From Pelargonium cotyledonis (lineage: Eukaryota; Streptophyta; Magnoliopsida; Geraniales; Geraniaceae), in contig JAYMTA010001056.1 of the NCBI GenBank assembly GCA_036897625.1, positions 1 through 22,102 of the forward strand: 22,102 nucleotides of DNA, written 5' to 3'. Each line of letters starts with the position of its first letter. Position 1 is the stretch's first letter. The position numbers and the translations under genes were made by a program. This document shows positions 10,261-18,356 of the stretch, piece after piece. The notes beneath the pieces were generated by a model. The model saw nothing but the letters and a program-made list of their open reading frames with translations, ran no database searches and was not told the DNA's origin.

Positions 10261-10660
10261 ATTGGTAACCTACGGAATACGGGGTGGGGGGGCAGGTGAC
10301 AACAATTAGGGCTGCAACACACCAAAAAATTCATAAATCCCTTAAATATTCGGTTCAAAATGTACTCCTACTCCTAATTAACAAATCCTAACAAAAATTT
10401 ATGAAAAGACATTAACTTAATGGTTAGAAACTCGCTGGAAATTATTGGGGGTAGAAAGGTCGAGAGAAGAGAGAAAGAGATAAGATGAAATGAGAAGGAG
10501 GAGGAGGCTTTGCCTTATCTTATGTCTAACATCAGCGACGAAATCAACGAAAAAATTTCCGTCATTGATTCAAATACCCTAAGCCTAACGACGCCGTCTC
10601 CATTTCCTCGTCTAGTTACGGTACTCAATGATGGTACCCATGGCTTCTTTGTTAATAGTA
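10260..10660. other. Unassigned stretch with a purine-rich tract
   Basis: This begins with a short G-run (about 10280-10291) and contains a purine-rich tract at about 10450-10510. Open stretches on both strands at 10510-10760 overlap and resemble nothing I know. It may be leader sequence of the transposase fossil on the minus strand, where the tract would be pyrimidine-rich. Confidence 0.3.
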
Positions 10661-11250
10661 CTTGCTCCTTTAAGGAGGTGCCACCTAGGATTTGCTTAAA
10701 GAAGGGTGGTGCCACATGGGATGTAGGTTGTTTGGTAAAAATCGAAATTTGGCTCCTTTAAGGAGTGGAACAGTAAAAAGCTTCTTAAAGGAGATGTTTT
10801 GGTGCAAGAGCTAAACAACTCCTGTGAGGATCAGTAGCTCCTTTAAGGAGCTAAACGGTCGACCATTTTTTTTGTTTTATGGTCGACCGTTTAACTTCAT
10901 GTATGACTTTCAGGTAAAAGCACCTACCAAAATGACATTTAGATAAAAAGTCAATGCAGTAACGGTTGACCAAAAAGATAAAATGATCGACTATTTCATT
11001 TCTGAACTGGATAGACTACAAATGGTCGACCGTATTTGTTATTGTAGTCCACCGTTTGGTAATTTGCACTTATTTTACCTCCTTATAGTTGTTTTTTTAC
11101 CAAACAAACTTTTACAATCCACACTCCTTATAACTCCTTACAGTCACACATTTTACCAAAAATAACTGACTTTTTGGAGCACCTCCTTACAGCTCCTTCA
11201 ACTATTCACCTTTCCTTACAGCTCCTTAAAGTTTTGTAAGGTTTTGCAAT
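10660..11250. repeat. Palindrome-rich MITE-like region
   Basis: The 13-bp palindrome CTCCTTTAAGGAG occurs three times (10665-10677, 10753-10765, 10838-10850). Related CTCCTTA(C/T)A blocks recur on the right side (about 11080-11230). A perfect 14-bp inverted pair, TTGTTTGGTAAAAA (10728-10741) and TTTTTACCAAACAA (11094-11107), could be the termini of a 380-bp TIR element. No target-site duplication is apparent, so superfamily is not assigned. The arrangement suggests nested or repeatedly rearranged copies of one small TIR family. Confidence 0.55.
10852..10893. repeat. Perfect 15-bp stem hairpin with GGTCGACC core
   Basis: TAAACGGTCGACCAT at 10852-10866 is followed after 12 AT-rich bases by its exact inverse, ATGGTCGACCGTTTA, at 10879-10893. 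Further TGGTCGACCGT-like copies appear at about 11022-11033 and, degenerate, at about 10964-10975 and 11046-11056. Confidence 0.8.
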
Positions 11251-11259
11251 ATACTAAAA

Positions 11260-11580
11260 AAAAAGCACTCGGCGATGGTTTTGTCTGTCGGTAACGAGAA
11301 CGACCACTATCAGTGACATAATTAGCATTGCCAACCACGGTGTTTCGATCGTAACCAATTATGTTTATGTTAAGCCTTTTTCTTATAATGTACATAGAAG
11401 AAATTGAAACAACAAATAATAATATAATATCAAATAATGATAAGTATATATGTATCAAATTTTCATATTATTACTTAACATTTTATAGTATATTGAAAAT
11501 CTAATTTGGGAATATATTTTTTCTCATTTATAATTAAAAAAATTAGTTTGCAGACTATAACAATGAATGATAATAAAACT
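11260..11580. other. AT-rich stretch with a possible CACTA subterminal remnant
   Basis: GCACTCGGCGATGG (11266-11279) followed by TCGGTAACGA resembles the C/G-rich subterminal repeats of CACTA elements. It lies on the far side of the MITE-like region from the Ptta transposase fossil. This is a weak resemblance only. The rest (about 11400-11580) is plain AT-rich sequence. Confidence 0.25.
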
Positions 11581-11739
11581 AAGGGAAATTTACACGCACA
11601 TACCCCCAAGTGGTTAAAACACTTTGAATTCTATCTGAGATCTCGAGTTTGAACTTGATTGTTGACGATATGGGGTGAGAATTGTGGGGTGGGATTTAGG
11701 ATGACGCTTGAGATTTGTGGAGTGGACCGTTTTTCGGGT

Positions 11740-11990
11740 GACGCTCCCTTTGGAGAGGGAGAAACATTGTTACTTCGATTATGATGTCTCATTGTTGATT
11801 AAAAAACACGTACATACCATGAACTATACACCTTTTAATCTAGGATACCCTGAATTTTTGCATTTAACTTTTGGATACCATGAACTATGTCAAACATCTT
11901 TCCATCAGTTACGTTTTACAGAATATTCCAATAATTCAGTCATGTGCACTAGTACATCTAAAATATAATTGAAGAATTTTTGGAAACTCT
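11740..11990. repeat. Dispersed repeat, copy A
   Basis: Shares a succession of short blocks with 13660-13870, such as CAAACATCTTTC, GGAATATTCC or close variants, and CATGTG, in the same order and orientation. Identity is low and the family is unknown to me. The open stretch at 11708-11968 is within it and shows no protein family. Confidence 0.35.
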
Positions 11991-11999
11991 AGTCGACTT

Positions 12000-12800
12000 T
12001 GAAATTTTGAGGAAATCTCCTAGTCCAGAGCTATGCGATGATTGCTTTCTTGCTTCCTTTATTCATCCCATCATGTTTCACGTCAGATTCACTAAATGTT
12101 ACTTCCCACTAATGAAGAGAACTCTTTCATCCTTCTTCATTTTTTGACCCCCTATATTTATATCTATAATCCTTGGCTATTCTTTAGTTCTTTGCCTGAT
12201 TCATCTACATGACTTGCATATTCTCCTTATATCATGGTTTATTATTTAATTAAAAATTCAATTGTATGCTCTATTTTGGTAAAATCTACTTCTCCATCTG
12301 TTTTGAAATGAGTCTCGTTTCACTTGAATTTTTGTCCTAAAATGTCAGTTTTCTTTTATAATAAGTAAGTTATATTTATTGGTCAATAATATCTTTATAA
12401 TAAGTTAATTGGTGTTCATTAACACAAGATCACGAGAATACAATAGTAAATATAACACACTAATTTTTTTTTTAATTTTTCTCAATATAAAAGTAAGGAC
12501 ATTGTTATCCTTAAGCCATGCATCTCATGCCCATGATTTCCCTAATCTTCATAATTAATAGATAACTTATTTCATTTTCCTCCTACTCATTCTATTAATA
12601 ACATTGTTTTCTTTCTTGTGCCTTGCCGAAATAACCCTTTAAACATTAATCTAGCAGTACAATTTTGACAGTACAATCATGTCATTCATGTCATAGTTAT
12701 TTTCTTATTACTGTGAAGCATATACTCTCATATAAATTTTCTCTCATCTTGTTTTAAGAGCATTATCACAACCAACATTGTCTCAAACATGTCACTTATG
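12000..12800. other. AT-rich DNA, nothing recognised
   Basis: No open stretch of note, no repeat arms and no protein resemblance on either strand. Scattered T- and A-runs only. Confidence 0.5.
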
Positions 12801-12805
12801 CTACC

Positions 12806-13463
12806 ACAAAAAATGGAGGTGAGTCGGACACCTATAAGCTTAGGTGAGTCGGACACCCATATTACATAGTTTTAATTAAAAACTTAATGTATAACTTAAA
12901 ACTACGTAGTTTTAATTAGGGCAAAAAAATTCAATCCCTTAATTTTGCACTCATTATGTTCATCTTCCATGTTGAAACCTTCATTTTTCCTGGCCAAACC
13001 ATCGCAACTTTAAACTCAACGTGCAAGGCACCTCCACGTAATGCTCTATGCATAAATCTTATGCTAGTAACTTGGTGGACAGTTGTTGAAAAACCTCCCT
13101 AATTTTATTTCTATAACACTGAGCTTTGATTTGTACAAGTAAAGTTGAGTTGTTGTCCAGCTCTATTGTATAAATTTGACTTTCAATTCAATATATATAC
13201 AATGCACATATAACATTATTGTTCCACTTGTTAATGAATGCGCTTTAAAATCTAGTGGCTTGAGGTTGTTTATGTGGTATCTAGCTTCATCGGAAAATAT
13301 GGAGGTGATGGGTTGAGGTGTTTGGTAGGAGAAGGAAGAAAAAATTATGAGATTGAAACTATTTTTCTTTACCCTAATTAAAACTACGTAGTTTTAAGTT
13401 ACACATTAAGTTTTTAATTAAAATTACGTAGTATTGGGTGTTCGACTCACCTCCATTTTACTC
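12806..13463. mobile_element. Older Mutator-like long-TIR element, same family as 6141-7093
   Basis: The termini read AAAATGGAGGTGAGTCGGACACC (left, from about 12809) and, inverted on the right, TAAAATGGAGGTGAGTCGAA (ending about 13463). The arms pair for more than 100 bp and contain the same TACGTAG palindrome (about 12897-12912 and 13379-13395), TTAATTAAAAACTTAATGT and an inner CACCTCCATATTTTCCG. The AAGCTTAGGTGAGTCGGACACC motif of the other copy's right arm is also shared. No 9-bp duplication is visible, and the outer GGGT is altered at both ends. The element is therefore older or edge-damaged. It has no transposase, only about 660 bp of arm-dominated sequence. Confidence 0.75.
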
Positions 13464-13484
13464 TATATATATATATATTTCACT

Positions 13485-13560
13485 CAGGGCCAGCCTAACC
13501 ATGCATAAGCCCCGTGAAGCCGTCGCTCTAGGGCCCATTTTATCAAGATCACAAATTATA
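13485..13560. mobile_element. Possible hAT-type terminus
   Basis: CAGGGCCAGCCT (13485-13496) followed about 40 bp later by TAGGGCCCATTTT is reminiscent of plant hAT ends with CAGGGCCGGCCC and internal AGGGCCC. A weak partner may be the GGTCCTAATTTTAAAAG...GGCCGC stretch at about 15215-15245, inverted. No 8-bp target duplication was found. Confidence 0.3.
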
Positions 13561-13659
13561 CAATTTTCAGTTTAGTTGCGGTTTACAATCGTAGCCTAAA
13601 GGTTTATTTTAAAAAAAACGTAACCTAAGGGTCCTAAAACCTCAACCAAAGTTTATTTC

Positions 13660-13870
13660 TAAGAAAAATGACACATACCACTCATTAACTAAATATCTTT
13701 TAACCCTAACTATCCTCAAGTATTGAAACTAACTATTGGCTACTCTAAATTATACCAAACATCTTTCTGTCCATTTTTTCTGTTAAAGTTAACGGAATAT
13801 TCCTCTAATTGAGGCATGTGTCAAGCACATGACCAATTTTTTTGAAATTCCAAAAATGTCCTTCACAATA
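13660..13870. repeat. Dispersed repeat, copy B
   Basis: Counterpart of 11740-11990, with CCAAACATCTTTCTGTCC, ACGGAATATTCC and GGCATGTGTCAAGCACATG. It overlaps the left arm of the 13704/14930 inverted repeat. Confidence 0.35.
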
Positions 13871-14930
13871 TTACGTACCCTTCTCTTTTTTTTAGGGGCA
13901 TTACCCTTCTTTATCATAAAGAACGTGTTTATCATGTTTCGCCGGAACTTCAAAGGTTTGCCGGAAACTTCAAAATCTCGAAAGAAAATTCATTTTTTCA
14001 CCAAAAACTTCAAATATCTTTTAATTTAATTTAACAATCCCAAATCACACTTTTATAACTGATGGCAACAACAATTTATTTTTTCAATATCTAGAACCCA
14101 AAAATTATAAACATTTGAACTTCATATTGTCTAAAACAACAATTAAAAAAGAACATGGTGATGAATCAGCGGCGATGGAGAAGATCATCTCTGGCCGAGT
14201 AGTCTTCTCTGTTTACTCCGATCGAGTCGTCTTCTCCGTCAAGACTGTGCGGCGCCTCTAATCTTGCCCGTCCGTTTCTATCCAGAGTCGAAATCAACGG
14301 CGGGGCAGATCTGGAGTTGCAGAGAACCGACGGAGGAGATCTGAGCTCGTTTGGGCTCGACGAGATCAACTTGCTCGACGCCGTGAACGAGATCTGGAGG
14401 CGAGGACGACGAGGACGAAGCAGACCGCCGAGCTTCCATGGCCGTCGGAGGCGGTCTTTCACCGTGAGGAGATCGGCCACCGTCGATCGAGGCTAGAGTG
14501 AGAGATATAGCCGCTATAGAGCACAAGAGTCGCGAGATGCTCGGAGCTTGCCGTGGAGCTCGGTTTGTCTTCCACAATCGTCGTCGTGGAGCTCGGTTCT
14601 TCTTCCACCACCGTTGTTGTGAGCCTTTCCGTTGGATCTGCCATGGCCATCGACGCTGCTCGTTGGGGTCGCCGACGACGTTGCAGAGGAGCGCCGATCC
14701 ATATTGTGAAGAAGAAAACCAACGGTTTAGTTTTATTATTATTTCTTTCTTTAGAGTCATAAGGGCTTGTTTGGATGGTTTTTTTTTTTTTTTTATTTAG
14801 TTAGGAGGGTTAATTGATGATTATTTTAATCCATTGAATAGAGTTTTGAATGAAAAATTGGATGAAAAGATGTTTGGTATAGTATATGTTAGCTAATAGT
14901 TAGTTTCAATATTTGAGGGTAGCCTTTTAC
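13704..14930. repeat. Inverted-repeat pair enclosing a GC-rich island
   Basis: The left arm (about 13704-13772) and right arm (about 14867-14930) are inverted copies at roughly 80 per cent identity. They share TATTGAAACTAACTATT, TATACCAAACATCTTT and CTCAA blocks. Between them lie about 1.1 kb that include AT-rich sequence, a GC-rich island (about 14165-14720) and a GGGCTTGTTTGGATGG end-like motif (about 14763-14778) followed by a long T-run. The arms may be the termini of one TIR element or two separate insertions in opposite orientation. Confidence 0.5.
14165..14720. other. GC-rich island with overlapping open stretches on both strands
   Basis: The base composition is far richer in G and C than the flanks, and several frames on both strands are open for 60-160 codons. 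The longest (minus strand, 14760-14278) is rich in Arg, Ser and Pro and starts inside AT-rich sequence. Open frames on both strands are expected from high GC content and the peptides are low-complexity, so none is called a gene. CGTCGTCG-like repeats make it resemble the 5' end of a plant gene or a captured gene fragment. Confidence 0.4.
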
Positions 14931-15525
14931 TGCACTTTTAAACTTACAAATCATCCTTTTAACTGTGATTTTAGGTTTTTCTATTACAATAAGTCGCACT
15001 TAAGTTACTATAAGTGAAGTTGTATTTTATTTTTAATCTTTAAAATTTCAAACTATCATATTAGTTCAGTTATGTAAATACTACTCATTTGATATGTTAG
15101 AATTGACATTGATTTATGTTTTTATATAATTAGGTATCAATTTTAACTCATAAATATGAATTTAGTTACTTAAAATCGGAAAAAAAATAATAATAGAAAC
15201 TCTAAATTTTAAAAGGTCCTAATTTTAAAAGTTTACAGGCCGCTTAAAACGTTGGTTCGCCTCGATTTTATTGTTTGTTTTGCAATGAAGCTAACCCAGA
15301 ACATAATTGTTAATTTAATATTGTGAACGGATTGATAGTTACGTGCTATAATTACCATGTGTGTCATGTGTGTAACTAATTAAGATCATAAAAATTCAAA
15401 ACACAAATAATGATAACATCTCTACAAATAAAACCGAAAATTTTATTTTGCTTAATTGAGTTGGCCTATGTCTGTTTTTTCTCTACAAATTTACATTATA
15501 CACTATTCTTGTTTTCAACCAAAAT
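14930..15525. other. AT-rich spacer before the second YUCCA copy
   Basis: No genes or clear repeats. Similarity to the first copy's upstream DNA begins near 15521-15530. Confidence 0.4.
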
Positions 15526-15529
15526 AGAA

Positions 15530-16205
15530 GATGAATTCAAATGATACATTTCTATCTTTGCCTGATTGTTTTGTTAAAAAGAACATATATATATTGACTA
15601 TTTTGGTTTTATTGTAATATTTCACTTAAATGAAATAATTGTCTGCTTAAAACAACCTATAATTTAGTTTCGTTGTAATATTTCAGTTAAAGAAAATAAT
15701 AATTTAGTTGAATATATGTTTTGAATTTTGTAAGATGGCATTGGCAGAGTTCTTGAATCTTGAGAAATGAGATCCTAGTGGTTATATAAATCCCAACATA
15801 TATTCTTTCCTTTTTCTGAATTGAACATGTTTCAATTTCTGTTAATCCACCCAAGTTTCAGGCCAAAATCTTGTTTTTAATGTTTCAATTTAAGCAAATA
15901 CGTAAGAGAATTAATTCAAAGATTCTTCTGTCATCTTTTTTAGGTACTTGTATCACGTTTTCAAGATAATGATATACAATATATACATCACCAATGCATT
16001 AACAATTCACAAAAAAAAAAAAAACAAACAAACAAACAAACAAACAAACTTATCCAAACAAATTCACAGAGAAAATGTAGGCTTTTCCTACAAACCCAAT
16101 TCATTTCAAATAATTATAAATAACACCAAACTTCTTTTCACATTCATCAAAACATTTACTCAAAATCAATAGTAAAAAAAACAATCACATTTGTTCAAAC
16201 AAAAG
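15530..16205 (+). promoter_or_regulatory. Duplicated promoter of the second YUCCA10-like copy
   Basis: TATAAATA is at 16115-16122, 91 bp before the ATG, matching the first copy. The 5' leader just before the ATG, ACATTTGTTCAAACA, is also conserved. Copy-specific changes are an A-run plus (CAAA)n microsatellite at about 16010-16048 and a local duplication of ATTGTAATATTTCA(C/G)TTAAA (about 15611-15640 and 15669-15695). The ATG seen at 7698 in the other copy is lost here. Confidence 0.65.
16010..16048. repeat. (CAAA)n microsatellite with A-run
   Basis: About 14 A residues followed by seven CAAA-type units, absent from the corresponding place in the first copy's promoter. Confidence 0.9.
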
Positions 16206-17839
16206 ATGGGAGATGAAGTAGTGGTGGTAATAGTAGGTGCGGGCCCTGCAGGCTTAGCAACCGCTGCGTGTCTCAATCGTCTTTCGGTACCAAACATTGT
16301 ACTTGAGAAGGAAGATTGTTGTGCATCACTTTGGAAAAAAAAAGTCTTATGATCGCTTGAAACTTCATTTGGCAAAAGAATTGTGTCAGCTTCCCTACAT
16401 GCCCTTTCCTCCAAGTGCTCCAAAGTTTGTTCCAAGAACCGGCTTTATTAATTACTTGGATGACTATGTGTCACATTTTGAAGTAAATCCGCGATACCAC
16501 CAAACTGTTCAGTCTGCCTCTTACGATGAAAACATGTGCAAATGGCGTACTGAGGTTGAGAACAAGTCCAACAATATGCGTGAAGTTTACATCGCAGACT
16601 TTCTTGTGGCTACCGGTGAGAATAGTAAAAGTTTTATTCCCAACGTGCCAGGACTAGATAAGTTTGAAGGGAAGGTTATGCACTCCAAGGAGTACGAGAA
16701 TGGAAGAGAATTTGAAGGAAAAAATGTGTTGGTAGTTGGTTGTGGGAATTCTGGTATGGAAATTGCTTATGATTTGTCAAACTATGAGGCTAAAACATCA
16801 ATTGTCGTTCGTAATCCGGTACGTGTTACTCATTTCATTCTTTGCAGAACAATTAATTGATTAAATGATTGAAGAAAACGTATTTAATTCCTGTTTGATC
16901 AACACCATTTACAACTCACCCAGTTTTTTGTATTGTACTAAATTATTTAGAATAATTCTAAAAATGAAACATAAACATATGTTAGATGTACATGTTCTTT
17001 TAGTTAATCAATCGACGAACTATTGATTTTTAGCTTCAATGTGTTTATGAGTAAACTAATTAAGGACTTCTTTTTTTATAGTTTTTTTTACATTATTCTT
17101 TTCTTTGTATGATTATATTATTATAAAGTATAAGTTTGACTGAAAATATAATTATATAGGTACACGTGCTTACAAAGGAAATTGTGTGTTTTGGAATGAA
17201 AATGTTGAAACTATTTTCTCTTGAGATGGTAGACATGGTGGTTGTGGCACTAAGCAAATTGAGGTATGGAAACATGTCCAAATTTGGCATTCACAGACCA
17301 AAGATGGGGCCATTTAAACACAAAGCAATAACTGGTCGAACTCCAACTATTGATGTTGGGGCTATGGATAAGATATCCAAGGGACAAATTCAAGTTTTAC
17401 CATCCATAACAAATATTTAAGAAACAACCATTGAGTTCGAAAATGCGAAGATTAATTAATTTGATGCCATCATATTCGCCACTGGTTATGAGAGTACTGT
17501 ACAAACCTGGCTGAAGGTGTGTATAATAATTATATACAATTTGCATCAAAGTATGATTTGTTTAATATTTAGAAGAAAAAAATAAAGAATATGTTATCAC
17601 CGTCTTAATATTTGTCTGATGTACATGTTTTGGTTTTATTAATGATGCAGGGAAATGAACTCTTTAATGCAAAAGGGTTTCCCAAACAAAAGTTTCCCGA
17701 TTATTGGAAAGGGAAAAAAGGTATTTATTCGGATGGATTTTTGAGAAGAGGTTTATTAGGAATTTCTCAAGATGCAGAAAATATAGCCAACGACATCGCT
17801 CAAACACTCTGTCATTCCAACCAACGTAATTTAAATTAA
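16206..17839 (+). pseudogene. YUCCA10-like flavin monooxygenase, broken tandem copy
   Basis: The exon plan mirrors the intact copy: 16206-16818, 17160-17516 and 17651-17839, with GT-AG introns of 341 and 134 bp. [34 protein letters not shown] and FATGYEST are all still readable. Three lesions break it. An A-run at about 16335-16343 has nine A where the frame needs eight, giving a stop a few codons later. TAA at 17418-17420 and TAA at 17457-17459 each stand where the sister has CAA (Gln). Two single codons are also missing in frame relative to the sister, near the N-terminus and in LVVATGE. The first lesion alone could be a base-calling error, but the two nonsense changes could not both be explained that way. 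Intron 1 is about 190 bp longer than in the sister. Splice sites and most codons are preserved, so the loss looks recent. Confidence 0.9.
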
Positions 17840-18356
17840 AAGCATACTAAAAATATGTATATTTCTATATGTAATAACATTGTTCACATTCCTTTCAAAA
17901 AAAATAAAAAATAAAAAATATTGTTCACATTTAAAATGTTGTTTCATGCTTAGATTTTGGCTTGAACCTCAAGTAAAAATGATTTGCTCATATGTATAGT
18001 TCAATTCATACTATCCAAGTATTTATTCAACTTGTGCAACTTATGTAACATGCATTTCATTCATATGATATAAAGTGGATCATATGCAATGGTATTCTTC
18101 AAACTAAATATGTAACATTCACAAAATGCTCAAGCAAACAGAGGAAAAACCTAATTAACTTCAACATGTTAACATTGCATCAATTCCGGTTCCCATCGAA
18201 TGTGACAAGTGTCTTCATATATATAGCAATTACATTCAAGTGGAAATAAAATCAACCAATTTTTGGTACCAATTTTAGGCATACAATGTCAAACCCAGGA
18301 CGTCTGTTAACGTAGGAAGCCATCGTCCAATTGGAAATATCAACAGAATAAAAACT
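17840..18356. other. Convergent intergenic region
   Basis: Lies between the 3' ends of the second YUCCA copy (plus) and the F-box gene (minus). AT-rich with an AAATAAAAAATAAAAAAT-like stretch at about 17900-17920, possibly serving as polyadenylation signal. No coding sequence is seen. Confidence 0.5.

Noticed and set aside
10665-10850. CRISPR-like array from the regularly spaced 13-bp repeat
   Set aside because: Only three copies, each a palindrome inside a TIR-like region of a plant genome, with no cas genes. MITE-type structure explains it better.
11216-11458. 80-codon minus-strand open stretch
   Set aside because: Crosses the edge of the MITE-like region into AT-rich DNA. The only notable part is at the nucleotide level (possible CACTA subterminal words).
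14278-14760. 160-codon minus-strand open stretch in the GC-rich island
   Set aside because: Several other frames on both strands are open at the same place. The peptide is low-complexity, and no family or splice context supports it.
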